In this document: one piece after another, positions 8,197 through 17,169 of the stretch | How the letters are laid out: every line of letters begins with the position of its first letter | How positions within the stretch are numbered: the stretch's first letter is position 1 | Made by a program: the position numbers and the translations under genes | Notes under the pieces: generated by a model | What the model saw: only the letters and a program-made list of their open reading frames with translations | The model's database searches: none | What the model was told of the DNA's origin: nothing | Source of the DNA: Acuticoccus sp051016205 | Lineage (GTDB): Bacteria > Pseudomonadota > Alphaproteobacteria > Rhizobiales > Amorphaceae | Assembly (NCBI GenBank): GCA_051016205.1 | Contig: CP136534.1 | Span: 1,674,001-1,738,000 of the forward strand | DNA length: 64,000 nucleotides | Direction: 5' to 3'

Positions 8197-9275
8197 AGTG
8201 GCTGAAGCCCGGGCCTCGAAAGAATGGAGTGGTTTGGGTCTTTTGCCCGCCGCGTGGGGGCAAAACCACGCGGATGCCGGATCTCCCACACGATCATCCT
8301 GATTTTCTCATTGCGTATGCTGCGGCAGTCCAAGCCGCTGAGGACAGCCTTACATCCGGCAACGCGATTTCGGGTACGCTGAAAGCCGTCGCAATTGCCT
8401 ATAAGAAGTCGGCCGCTTGGAGGGAGTTGCGCCCATCATCACGCGAGCAACGTGATCGAGAGCTTGGCCGCCTCATTGAGATCGGCGGCCACGCAAGAGT
8501 GGCGACCGTCACCGCCAGGAACGTCAGAAAAGACATCGGCAAGCTCACCGCCGGCGCAGCCTCAAACCGCCTGCGCGCATGAAGAGCGCTTCTGAAACAC
8601 GCTGTGGAGATGGGCTTGATCGACATCGATCCTTCAATCGGCATCCGCGCCCCCAAAGGTGGGGAAGGTCATCGTGCCTGGTCCGCGGAAGAGCTTGAAG
8701 CCTTCCGGAAGAAGTGGCCATTCGGGACAGAGCAACGATTGGCTTTCGAGCTGGGGTTCTGGGTGGGCTGCCGATCAAGCGATGTGGTCAAGAATGGATG
8801 GCAGCACGTCGGGCCAGATGGATGGATCGCGTTTCGTCAGACCAAGACCGGTGGCGAGGTGTCGTTGCCGTTGAAGTCTCTTCCGGACGGATTTGAAGAT
8901 CGCCTCGTCCAAGACCACGCGCACGTTGTCTCCGCAATCGAACACACCCGCGGGCGCATGATCTTTATGGAAACAGCACACGGCCGCCCGCGCTCCTCCA
9001 AGGCAATGGCGGCATGGTTCAGGTCGGCGTGCACCGCGGCCCAACTGCCCATGTCGTGCACCTTTCATGGCTTGCGTTCTACCCGCGCTTCTATCCTCGC
9101 CGAGCTGGGATGGAGCGCGAGCCGCATCGGTGTCTGGACCCGCCACACCACGCTCAAAGAGGTGACGCGCTACACCCGATCAGCGAGCCGCCGGCGCATG
9201 ATCGAGGGGGTGGTTCGTGAACAAAAAAAAGAACGAGTTCCCGCTCCTATTGGGAACGATTCTCATAAATCTTAG
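8169..9275 (+). pseudogene. Tyrosine recombinase (phage-type integrase) broken by an in-frame TGA
   Basis: Two pieces in the same frame. The N-terminal piece (8169-8582) is the arm- and core-binding part. The C-terminal piece (from 8583, with a possible GTG restart at 8604) is the catalytic domain. They are separated only by TGA at 8580-8582, and the protein would otherwise read on as RLRA-stop-RALLKHAVEMGL, a typical integrase helix. The catalytic residues are present in the second piece: Arg in GCRSSD, the HxxR box FHGLRSTR, a His in WTRHTT, and the Tyr in VTRYTR. A single nonsense mutation (for example CGA to TGA) explains the break. The C-terminal piece ends 26 bases from the encoded CCA of tRNA-Ser, the usual place for an integrase of an element integrated there. 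Confidence 0.82.
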
Positions 9276-9301
9276 ATATTTCAATATGTTACCGAGGGAG
9301 G

Positions 9302-9391
9302 TGGCGGATGGGGTGGGATTCGAACCCACGAGACGGTTGCCCGCCTGCCGGTTTTCAAGACCGGTGCCTTCAACCACTCGGCCACCCATCC
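9302..9391 (-). tRNA. tRNA-Ser (anticodon TGA)
   Basis: A complete tRNA with the long variable arm of the serine type. The acceptor stem GGATGGG (complement of 9385-9391) pairs perfectly with 9306-9312. The T arm is GTGGG-TTCGAAT-CCCAC, the anticodon loop reads CTTGAAA giving anticodon TGA, the discriminator is G, and CCA is encoded at 9302-9304. It lies 12 bases beyond the stop of cheR on the same strand. Its 3' end points at the integrase remnant and is the likely attachment site of the island to the left. Confidence 0.95.
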
Positions 9392-9403
9392 CTTGGCAGC
9401 GTT

Positions 9404-10270
9404 CTACGCTACCAAACGCTGGCTGGCGAGAGCCGATGTGGCACTTTCCGATTTTGGCGTGCGAACGTAGACATTGCGCCAATCAGGGTCGCGGGTAAAC
9501 AGCGTCGTCAGTCCCAAAGTGGTCTCCGGCCCGCCCAGCACCAGGAACCCGTCGTCAGGCATCAACTTAGCGATGCGCTCAAGAACAGATTTCTTGGTGG
9601 CGCGGTCGAAGTAGATCAAGACGTTCCGGCAAAAAACGATATCAAAACTGCCCATCCCGCTGAACGGTTGTAGTAGATTGCGCGTTTCAAATCGCACGCG
9701 GGAACGGATTTTTTGTGAGACAATATGGTGGTTGCGTTCGCCAGGGCGGAAGTAGCGCTGCAAATACTCACGCGGCATCCCACGGCCCACTTCAAATGCC
9801 GTGTATTCACCCATGCGCGCGCGTCGCAAGGCTGCTTGCGAGAGGTCGGTCGCCACAATCTCCACCCGTAGGTTGCCGAGGCGTGCGATGTTCTCTTCAA
9901 GGGTGATAGCGATGGAATACGGCTCTTGCCCGGTGGAAGCGGCTGCGCACCAGATGCGGATGGGCTTGGTGCGGGGACGTGTGGCCATCAGCGTGGGCAG
10001 CATGTGCTCCACAAGCGCTTGGAATGGCTTGCTGTCTCGGAAGAAGAGGGACTCATTGGTTGTCATCGCGTCGATAACCTTCTCAGCAAGGTCGTCGTCA
10101 CGGCCGTTCTTGATAATCTTGACCAGCTCGGCGATGGATTTAAGGCCATGGTTGTCAAGTAACGGCTTAAGCCGTGTGTTGAGCAGATACTGCTTGTCAT
10201 CTGTGAGCGCGAGGCCGGATCGCTCCTTCAGCAGACGGCGCAGGAAGTCGAAGTCAGCGCTGCCGATCAT
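9404..10270 (-). CDS. cheR: CheR, chemotaxis receptor methyltransferase
   Basis: 288 residues. It methylates glutamates on methyl-accepting chemotaxis receptors using S-adenosylmethionine. The N-terminal helical CheR_N domain spans about residues 1-70, then the Rossmann-type methyltransferase domain. The SAM motif reads IWCAAASTGQEPYSIA, close to the family's GCSTGEEPYS with a Gln for the usual Glu. FCRNVLIYFD, the classic CheR signature, is present near residue 210. Its ATG overlaps the cheB stop (ATGA), so it is the last gene of the che run. It is followed at once by tRNA-Ser. Confidence 0.97.
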   Translation of the reverse strand: MIGSADFDFLRRLLKERSGLALTDDKQYLLNTRLKPLLDNHGLKSIAELVKIIKNGRDDDLAEKVIDAMTTNESLFFRDSKPFQALVEHMLPTLMATRPRTKPIRIWCAAASTGQEPYSIAITLEENIARLGNLRVEIVATDLSQAALRRARMGEYTAFEVGRGMPREYLQRYFRPGERNHHIVSQKIRSRVRFETRNLLQPFSGMGSFDIVFCRNVLIYFDRATKKSVLERIAKLMPDDGFLVLGGPETTLGLTTLFTRDPDWRNVYVRTPKSESATSALASQRLVA

Positions 10271-11358
10271 CGAACACCTCCCGCCACGGCGCCGCTAACG
10301 GCTGAGGCAATCTCACTGAGGGGCATCATACGGTCCACCACGCCTGCCGCCACCGCCGCGCCAGGCATGCCCCAGACGACGCTGGTCTCCTTGTCCTGCA
10401 CGTAGATGGATCCGCCGGCAGCGGAGATGAGGGACGCGCCCTGGGCGCCGTCGTTGCCCATGCCTGTGAGGATCACGCCAAGGACGCTGCTACCATAGTG
10501 GGTGGCTGCAGAGGCAAAAAGAACGTCTGCTGATGGACGGCAGAAGTTGACCGGTGGGTCTTCCGTTAGACGTAGCTTCAGCTGTGTGCCACGGCCTGCA
10601 ATTTCCATGTGGTACCCGCCGGGTGCGATGCGGATCTCGCCCGTGGTTAGTGGTTCGTCGTGGCTGGCCTCGGCGGCACGCCAACGGGTGGCGCGGGTCA
10701 GGTGTTCGGCCAGAATGGGCGTGAACGCTGCGGGCATATGCTGCACGATGAGGACAGGGACGGCGACTTTTTTAGGGTCTAAATCTTTAAATACGTTAAT
10801 CAAAGCTTGTGGCCCGCCTGTCGAGCTTCCCACCACCACCAGCTTAGGCGGCGTCGAGCGCACGCGGCCAGCTCGTGGCTTCGGTGTTTCCCCTCTGGAT
10901 CGAGGTGAGGCGAACGCTGGGCGGCGCCCGGATGAAGCGGATTTGATCGCCGTGACCACTTTGTTCGCATGGGGCCGAAACTGGAGGGGGTTTTCCGCAT
11001 GCGGCACGGGAATGACGTCTACTGCACCAAGGGACAGTGCCTCAGACCTCAGCGCCTCTGAGTCCTCGTCGTCCGGCGCAACGACGACGACGACAACGCC
11101 CGGCCGGCGCGACTTGATGCGCTTCAGGAGCGTGAGGCCACGCACCCCCGGCATGGTCGCATCGAGGACCACCACGTCAACGTTTTCATCCACCACGTCG
11201 ACGCCGGCGCGCGGCAGTTCGCCGAATTGGGACAACAGCGTAAGGCCGCCGGCCGATGCACATGCCCGCCGCAGAGCGGTCCGCAACGCCGGTGTGTTAC
11301 CGAGGTACTGGATCTTTTTGCGCACCACCGCTTCAGCCATCGGCGCTGCTTCGTTCAT
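10267..11358 (-). CDS. cheB: CheB, chemotaxis methylesterase/deamidase with atypical receiver
   Basis: 363 residues. The C-terminal methylesterase domain (from about 165) has the catalytic triad: Ser in VVGSSTGGPQAL, His in LIVQHMPAAFT, and Asp in GMGNDGAQG. It removes methyl groups from receptors, opposing CheR. The N-terminal receiver keeps the phospho-acceptor Asp (VVLDATMPG). However, the first strand reads IQYLGNTPALR where a normal receiver has VxVVDDS, so the Mg-binding acidic pair seems to be missing. Phosphorylation by CheA may therefore be weak or absent. Start and stop overlap cheW and cheR by ATGA junctions. Confidence 0.95.
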   Translation of the reverse strand: MNEAAPMAEAVVRKKIQYLGNTPALRTALRRACASAGGLTLLSQFGELPRAGVDVVDENVDVVVLDATMPGVRGLTLLKRIKSRRPGVVVVVVAPDDEDSEALRSEALSLGAVDVIPVPHAENPLQFRPHANKVVTAIKSASSGRRPAFASPRSRGETPKPRAGRVRSTPPKLVVVGSSTGGPQALINVFKDLDPKKVAVPVLIVQHMPAAFTPILAEHLTRATRWRAAEASHDEPLTTGEIRIAPGGYHMEIAGRGTQLKLRLTEDPPVNFCRPSADVLFASAATHYGSSVLGVILTGMGNDGAQGASLISAAGGSIYVQDKETSVVWGMPGAAVAAGVVDRMMPLSEIASAVSGAVAGGVR

Positions 11359-11825
11359 GCGGCAACCATGGAGGTCACGCCGTCAAACAAACGGTTCACC
11401 TCAACGATGAGCACAAGATGGTCGTTGGCACGCTGCACCCCCACTACAATATCTTTCCAGCGTCGATCAAGATTAACTGGCGCAGGTTCCCGCTCGCTGG
11501 GGAGAGATGTCAACACATCCCCCATCTGATCCACAGCAACGCCAAAGAGTTCGCCATGCCGTTCGATCCCAATGGCAAGGGAGGGCTTTTCCTTTGACGG
11601 GGGAAAGCCAAGCAGTTGGCGGGTGTCGAGCCCTGTCACGATGCGTCCGCGCAGGTTGAGGACGCCGATCAATCCTGGTGGCGATAGCGGCACCTTGGTG
11701 AAGCGGCTCAGCAAAAACACCTCGTGCACGGCACTGATGGGCAGCGCAAACCAGTGGCCGGCAAGGCACGCGGTGACATAGCCGTCGGCCCCATCGGCCT
11801 GGTGGATGTCGCGAAGGTCCATCAC
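11355..11825 (-). CDS. cheW: CheW, chemotaxis coupling protein
   Basis: 156 residues forming one CheW domain: LAGHWFALPISAVHEVF at the start and a core GLIGVLNLRGRIVTGLDTRQLLG. It links receptors to the CheA kinase in the signalling array. The gene overlaps both cheA and cheB by ATGA junctions, so the proteins are translationally coupled and probably made in fixed ratio. Confidence 0.96.
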   Translation of the reverse strand: MMDLRDIHQADGADGYVTACLAGHWFALPISAVHEVFLLSRFTKVPLSPPGLIGVLNLRGRIVTGLDTRQLLGFPPSKEKPSLAIGIERHGELFGVAVDQMGDVLTSLPSEREPAPVNLDRRWKDIVVGVQRANDHLVLIVEVNRLFDGVTSMVAA

Positions 11826-14521
11826 GCCGCAATCTCCGTCGTGTTCGACTTGGTGAACTCGCGCAACGCTTGAAGGAGGCCGTTGCGATCGAGTTTGCTG
11901 ATGTAGTCGGAAAAGCCTTCTTCGCGCGCGGCGGTAATCGCCTCCTGGCTTACGATCCCGGTGAGGGCGAGCACGGGTACATGGCTTAGCCGCGAAATGC
12001 GGCGCACGGCACGTGCGAAGGCAAAACCGTCCATGCCGGGCATGTCCACATCCGTGACGATGACGGAGGGCACGAGGCCACCTTCAAGCTTTTCCAGAGC
12101 CTCAGCGCCTGAAGAACAGACGACGGGCTCATAACCTGCCGAGCGTACAACGGGGGCAACGAGGTTGCGGAAGAAGATGCTGTCGTCCACCAGCAGAATC
12201 TGCTCGCCGCCGACGGCCCGCTTTGTGGCAGGCTCGAACCAGTGGGCAGACGCGAGACCCAAGAAATAACTGACGTCGATCACCTCGGCGGTTTTCCCGC
12301 CGATAATGGCGCTTCCCAAAATCCCTTCCTTTTCGGAAGGAATCTGGATGGAGACGCTGTCCTCCAAAATGTCGAGGATCTCGTCCACGATCAGTCCCAT
12401 GGAGCGTCCATCGTCCGACATCACGAGGACGGGCTTACGTTCCGTGCTTGCGGGGTCGGGTGGGTCGCCGAACCACACAAGGGGGATCAATTCGTTGTTG
12501 TACTGAATATGCCACTGACCGTTGCTTTGCTCTGCCTCGGAAAGGGTCACCTCTTCCAGCCGTGTGATCAGACTGATGGGCAACGTCTTGCGGTTGTTGT
12601 TGCCGGCACGGAACATAAGCAAAGGTTGACGGTCGGCCGCAGGCTCGGGTTCATCTTCGACCTTTTTGTGGGTCTGCATGGCCGCCTCGCTGGGGCTTGC
12701 GGCGGCCGAGCGGACGCCGTTGGGGTCGACAATCATGATGACGCGCCCGTCGCCCAAGATCGTGGAACCTGAAAAGATCTCGATCCCTCGTAAGGCCGTC
12801 GGCATCGGCTTCACGACAATCTCTTCCGTGCGCAAAACCTTGTCCACCAGCATACCGAAGCGGATGCCTCGGGCGCGCATCACCATCACGAAACCTTCGG
12901 TGTCCTCACCGGTTCTGAGGAGTTTGCTACCCTCCTCTTCGTCTTCGCCTTCAAGCTTTAAAACAGCGCGCAAATCCACCACAGGCAACAGTCGGTCGCG
13001 GGAGCGTAGCACCGGCGCGTCTTTGATCAGCTGGATGGTGTGGTCGCCGCCAGGCTCCACCTTTAGCAACTCGTCCACAGAGGTTTGCGGGATGGCAAAG
13101 TCCTCCTCGCCCACCCCGACAATGAGGGCGCGCAATATCGCAAGGGTCAGAGGGATTTTCAGCGTGAAGACAGAGCCTTGGCCGGCAACGGAGCGCACGT
13201 CGATGCTTCCGCCGATCCGCTCCACATTCGATTGGACGACATCCATCCCCACACCGCGGCCGGAGACGCTGGTAACCTTCGCAGCAGTGGAAAAGCCGGG
13301 CTTGAAGATAAAGCTGAAGATCTGCTCATCTGTCAGCCGTTCCGCATCCTCTTCGGTGGTGATGCCGCGCTCTATCGCCTTTTCGCGCAAACTGTCGACA
13401 TCAAGGCCCTTACCGTCGTCGGCGATCTCCACAAGGATCTGACCGCCTTCATGGTAGGCGCGCAGGTTGATGATGCCTTTCTCGGGTTTGCCGGCGGCCT
13501 CACGGGCCGCGGGCGTTTCAAGGCCATGATCGGCCGCGTTGCGGACCATATGGACCAGAGGATCCTTGATGAGCTCAAGCACTTGCCGGTCCAGCTCGGT
13601 GTTGGCGCCCGTCATGTTGAGCTCGATGGTCTTGCCGAGCTGTGACGCCACATCGCGCACAATGCGTGGCAGTTTGCGCCACGCATTGCCGATGGGCTGC
13701 ATCCTGGTGGACATGACGGCGGTCTGGAGCTCGCCCGTCACCGCCGACAGTCGCTGGAGTGCAAGCTTGTGGTGTGTGCCCTCATTATTGCGCATGATCT
13801 CGGTCAGTTCATTGCGCGTCAACACAAGTTCTGACACTACGGTCATCAAGTATTCGAGCGTCTCCACCGACACACGGATGGAGCGTTCGCCCGCCTGTTC
13901 CCCGGCATCCGGTTTGTCTTCCGCAGCCGCTTTGGCCTTTGCGCCGCTCGGCTTTGCGGCGGCTTTGGGATTTGCAGATACCGCCTTCGGTGCCGGCTTG
14001 GCAGCGCCCTGTTTGGCAGGAGGTTCGTTGTCCTGGCGGGCTTGTGCGGTGGGGGTGGTCTCCTCGTCGCCGGTGTCTTGGCTGGCGTTTTCAGTGGGCG
14101 CATCGTCATCGCCCAAATCGACCTCTTCACCCTCGGCGGCTTTTTTCAGCGCGTCGATGAGGCTCTCGTCGGAGCCTTCCGGCTCCTGGCCGTCATTCAC
14201 CTCAATGGCGCCTACCAGGAAGCGCAGACGGTCCACCACCTTCAGCATCGCATCGATGGCCGCGTTGGTGACAGGCTCGCCATTGCGCAAGCGGTCCATC
14301 AAGGTTTCGGCAGCGTGGGCGAGACCGGCCATGCGCGGCAACCCAAGGAAGCCGCAGGTGCCCTTGATGGTGTGCATCATCCTGAACAATTCGTTCAGGA
14401 TATCTGTGCCGTCGTCCTCGTTCTCCAATTCCACAAGACGCACGTCGACTTTTTCCAGTGTCTCTTGCGTGTCGGTGATGAACTCCCCGAGGAGATCGTC
14501 CATTCCTTCCATATCGGCCAA
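11822..14521 (-). CDS. cheA: Hybrid CheA histidine kinase with extra CheW-like domain and fused receiver
   Basis: 899 residues, longer than a plain CheA (about 650-750). Domains in order: HPt (1-105) with phospho-His H50 in FRMMHTIKGTCGF; an Ala/Lys/Pro-rich linker (about 130-210); dimerisation domain; HATPase with N-box HMVRNAADHGLE and G-box GRGVGMDVV; a CheW-like domain; a second CheW-like segment (LLMFRAGNNNRKTLPISL); and a receiver domain (from about 775: ILLVDDSIFFRN, phospho-acceptor Asp in IVTDVDMPGMDG). The kinase receives receptor signals and phosphorylates its partners. The built-in receiver may act as a phosphate sink or as the response output. No separate cheY is seen in this window. 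Confidence 0.95.
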   Translation of the reverse strand: MADMEGMDDLLGEFITDTQETLEKVDVRLVELENEDDGTDILNELFRMMHTIKGTCGFLGLPRMAGLAHAAETLMDRLRNGEPVTNAAIDAMLKVVDRLRFLVGAIEVNDGQEPEGSDESLIDALKKAAEGEEVDLGDDDAPTENASQDTGDEETTPTAQARQDNEPPAKQGAAKPAPKAVSANPKAAAKPSGAKAKAAAEDKPDAGEQAGERSIRVSVETLEYLMTVVSELVLTRNELTEIMRNNEGTHHKLALQRLSAVTGELQTAVMSTRMQPIGNAWRKLPRIVRDVASQLGKTIELNMTGANTELDRQVLELIKDPLVHMVRNAADHGLETPAAREAAGKPEKGIINLRAYHEGGQILVEIADDGKGLDVDSLREKAIERGITTEEDAERLTDEQIFSFIFKPGFSTAAKVTSVSGRGVGMDVVQSNVERIGGSIDVRSVAGQGSVFTLKIPLTLAILRALIVGVGEEDFAIPQTSVDELLKVEPGGDHTIQLIKDAPVLRSRDRLLPVVDLRAVLKLEGEDEEEGSKLLRTGEDTEGFVMVMRARGIRFGMLVDKVLRTEEIVVKPMPTALRGIEIFSGSTILGDGRVIMIVDPNGVRSAAASPSEAAMQTHKKVEDEPEPAADRQPLLMFRAGNNNRKTLPISLITRLEEVTLSEAEQSNGQWHIQYNNELIPLVWFGDPPDPASTERKPVLVMSDDGRSMGLIVDEILDILEDSVSIQIPSEKEGILGSAIIGGKTAEVIDVSYFLGLASAHWFEPATKRAVGGEQILLVDDSIFFRNLVAPVVRSAGYEPVVCSSGAEALEKLEGGLVPSVIVTDVDMPGMDGFAFARAVRRISRLSHVPVLALTGIVSQEAITAAREEGFSDYISKLDRNGLLQALREFTKSNTTEIAA

Positions 14522-14525
14522 TCCC

Positions 14526-16220
14526 TTAGGCTGCGTCCGGGCGGACGTTGTTGATGAATCCGGTCATGCGCTCGCGCAACGTGTCGGCCTCGCGGGCCAA
14601 CGCGTCCGCGGCGGCAACGATGCGCGCCGCGCCCGCGCCTGTATCATTGGCGGCCTTGGTCACGTCTACGATGGTGGTGGACACGTCGTGTGTGCTGACG
14701 GCGGCTTGCTGCACGCTTTCGGCGATGGCCCCTGTGGCAGCACCCTGCTGTTCGATGGCGGAGGCAACGCTGCTTGAGAGCGTGTTGGCTCTTTCAAAGC
14801 TCTCACGAAGCTCGCCGATGGCACCCACCACGCGGGCTGTGTTGTCCTGCACGGCAGCGATCTGCTCGGAGATATCATGGGTGGCACTGGCCGTCTGCTC
14901 GGCAAGGGACTTCACCTCCATGGCAACGACAGCAAAGCCTTTGCCGGCATCGCCTGCGCGCGCGGCTTCAATGGTGGCGTTGAGGGCCAAAAGGTTCGTC
15001 TGGTTGGCAATATCTTCAATGAGGACGATCACTTCGCCGATGGTCTTCGCTGAGGACGAAAGCCCTTCCACCAGTTGCGCCGCGTCCTTCGCTTTTTGCA
15101 GGGCATCGCTGTTGATGGTGCGGCCGTCAGCCACCTGCTCGCCAATTTCCTGGGCTGAGGCGGACAGTTCTTCAGCGGCCGAAGCAACCGCCTGCACGTT
15201 GTTTGACGTTTCATCGGCGGCCTCCCCGAGACGAGCGGTGCGCCCGTCGCCGGCGTTTGCCGTCTTGGACAGATCCGCCGCATCCACGCCCAACGCCTTG
15301 GCGGACGTGCATAGGGACGCGATGGCCCCAGCCACGTCGCGCTCCAACTGACCCAACAGGTCGGTTATTTTCCCTGTCTCATCCTCAGCGTGGGTGGACG
15401 CCTCGCCGACCATTTGCTGGCGTGCACATTGCGCAGCCTTCAGCGTGTCACGCACAGCGACGGCCGCCATCCACAGTTGGCGCACCTCGCCCTTACTGGG
15501 TATCCGGGCTCTTGGTGGCTCCACGATCCCCCGCGAAAGGGCGGCAAGGAAATCCTCCACATGGCGCAAAGGCGATAGGATCCTTCGGCGCGCAGTCCAG
15601 ACTGAATACGTCGCACCGACCCCCACACCGCCAAAACTTGCCAAGGTGATCCACATGAGGGCGCCACGAAGGCTCTCCTCTGCGGATGATCGCAAGTGGC
15701 TGGACGCATCGGCCATGTCCTTGGCAAGGGCGGCCATCCTGTCGGTCAAGCTGTCGGTCTGGTCGGCAGCTTCATCAGGGGTGATGAGGTTCGGACGCCG
15801 ACCTGAGGGGGCGGAGACGAGTGCTCGGTCGCCATAGACATTCAGCATTGTCTTCCTGTCGCCGACGAAGGCGGCAACGTCCCGTCGTAGGACCGCCATC
15901 TGGTCACCGAACGGTCCAGATGGCCCTGAGCGGAGGGACCGCGCCAACGCTTCCACCGATACGATTGCAGTTCTCAAACGTTCCGTGCGACGCCGTACGG
16001 TGAGTGGCGCGGTCGCCCTTTGCAATCTGTTTGCTTCATGGTCGGCGGCGATCACCGCGTGTGAGAGGGCGGTGATCAGGCCGGCACTATCCCCCGCAGC
16101 TTCGGCGGCGAGGCGATGGTCGTCGGCAGAGACCAAGAGCCAGATCGCAAGCGCCATGACGCAAAGGACCGCCACGGCCATCACGCCGACGATGCTGACA
16201 ATCCGTGCCGTCAATGACAT
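14526..16220 (-). CDS. Methyl-accepting chemotaxis protein
   Basis: 564 residues. An N-terminal transmembrane helix (about 8-30), a periplasmic four-helix-like sensor region, a second transmembrane segment near residue 208-228 (LMWITLASFGGVGVGATYSV), a HAMP-like stretch, and a C-terminal signalling domain. The hairpin tip is the highly conserved EDIANQTNLLALNATIEAAR. No ligand-binding family is recognised in the sensor part. There is no NWETF-like CheR tether at the C-terminus. It lies four bases before cheA, so it is the receptor co-expressed with this chemotaxis set. Confidence 0.95.
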   Translation of the reverse strand: MSLTARIVSIVGVMAVAVLCVMALAIWLLVSADDHRLAAEAAGDSAGLITALSHAVIAADHEANRLQRATAPLTVRRRTERLRTAIVSVEALARSLRSGPSGPFGDQMAVLRRDVAAFVGDRKTMLNVYGDRALVSAPSGRRPNLITPDEAADQTDSLTDRMAALAKDMADASSHLRSSAEESLRGALMWITLASFGGVGVGATYSVWTARRRILSPLRHVEDFLAALSRGIVEPPRARIPSKGEVRQLWMAAVAVRDTLKAAQCARQQMVGEASTHAEDETGKITDLLGQLERDVAGAIASLCTSAKALGVDAADLSKTANAGDGRTARLGEAADETSNNVQAVASAAEELSASAQEIGEQVADGRTINSDALQKAKDAAQLVEGLSSSAKTIGEVIVLIEDIANQTNLLALNATIEAARAGDAGKGFAVVAMEVKSLAEQTASATHDISEQIAAVQDNTARVVGAIGELRESFERANTLSSSVASAIEQQGAATGAIAESVQQAAVSTHDVSTTIVDVTKAANDTGAGAARIVAAADALAREADTLRERMTGFINNVRPDAA

Positions 16221-16264
16221 CTCCTCTCGCCTCCGTGCGCCACTGGCAGGACCGGTTTGTGGGC

Positions 16265-16807
16265 CTATTGCGGCGCGTCTTCAGCGCGTGCCTCCGCCAC
16301 ACGGGCGGCGGGCGTTTGCTCTTCAAGAATGGCGTTGCCCGTGAACTGGGCCGCGGCCTGTGCTGCCGACGGGTCGGACAGGTCGATGTAGTTCAACCCA
16401 TCCACCAAAAGGTCTTTGATGACCTCATCTCCCAAACGCGCGTTGGCACGCTTGCGGGCCTCCTCGGCCAGCGTGGTGAGATCCATCCGGCGCAGTTGAC
16501 CGAAACGCGTCTCAGCGCGACCATAAACATCCCGAAAGATCTCGTCCGTAATGAAGGCGTCAGGCGCCATGGCAAGACTGCGCAGAACGGCCGTGTCAGC
16601 TGTGTAGACCATGCGCACGACCACATAGCCCGAAATTCGTCCAGCATCGACGACCGGGACGGACATGGTGGGGAGCGCGGTGTAACGCAGACCTTCAAGC
16701 CGCGGACCCTCCTCATCACCGGGCGTTTCCATCTTCCATGCCGCCACGCCGTAGGCCGCGCCAAGCGTCACGGCCACGGCCCAAAGACCCACAAGGATCA
16801 TCTTCAC
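16265..16807 (-). CDS. Single-pass membrane protein of the flagellar cluster, possibly FliL-like
   Basis: About 180 residues from a GTG at 16807, which is preceded by AGGAGG at a good distance; the next ATG is two codons on. An N-terminal transmembrane helix (MILVGLWAVAVTLGAAYGVA) is followed by a periplasmic domain with a YVVVRMVYTADT strand and a helical C-terminal part. That layout recalls FliL, but a canonical fliL exists elsewhere in the window, so I do not assign a name. It overlaps the stop of flgN and precedes the MCP. A role at the flagellar base or in stator support is inference from context. Confidence 0.7.
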   Translation of the reverse strand: MKMILVGLWAVAVTLGAAYGVAAWKMETPGDEEGPRLEGLRYTALPTMSVPVVDAGRISGYVVVRMVYTADTAVLRSLAMAPDAFITDEIFRDVYGRAETRFGQLRRMDLTTLAEEARKRANARLGDEVIKDLLVDGLNYIDLSDPSAAQAAAQFTGNAILEEQTPAARVAEARAEDAPQ

Positions 16808-17169
16808 CGTGTCGCCCTCCTGGCTGGACCAGGGTGGGAAGGGTGGGGGCTGTAGGTGCCATCCCATTCGTTGCTGGCAAGCGCATCGGCGATCAGGTTG
16901 GAGACCAATGCTGCCGCATCGAGGCGAACGCCAAGGAGCATTTGTTCGCGCGCGATCTTTACCTTCACCCGTGCCAACTGGTCTGGCAGACCTTCAGGCT
17001 TGGGGCGCCCCCTGTCGAACTGGCTGAGACGGGAGAGTTCCAAAAGGGCGCGACCTTTGACGTCGGCCATGGCGACATCATCGACTGTTTCCGCGGCCTC
17101 CATCTTGGCGATGGCCATATCAAGCGTCGTCTCGAGCCGGTCCAAGGCGGCGGAAAGTCCGTCCTTCAT
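16804..17169 (-). CDS. flgN: FlgN-like flagellar chaperone
   Basis: 121 residues, all helical (LSAALDRLETTLDMAIAKMEAAE) with a C-terminal tail ending near SNEWDGTYS. I recall this short tail from rhizobial FlgN proteins. FlgN chaperones the hook-filament junction proteins FlgK and FlgL to the export apparatus; both are encoded in this operon. The ATG overlaps the stop of the rod-binding gene (ATGA), which decides the start over a longer upstream frame. The family call rests on size, position and the C-terminal motif. Confidence 0.7.
   Translation of the reverse strand: MKDGLSAALDRLETTLDMAIAKMEAAETVDDVAMADVKGRALLELSRLSQFDRGRPKPEGLPDQLARVKVKIAREQMLLGVRLDAAALVSNLIADALASNEWDGTYSPHPSHPGPARRATR

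Noticed and set aside
12666..13442. Long Ser/Arg-rich frame antisense to cheA
   Set aside because: Shadow of the cheA codon pattern; no motif and no ribosome binding site.
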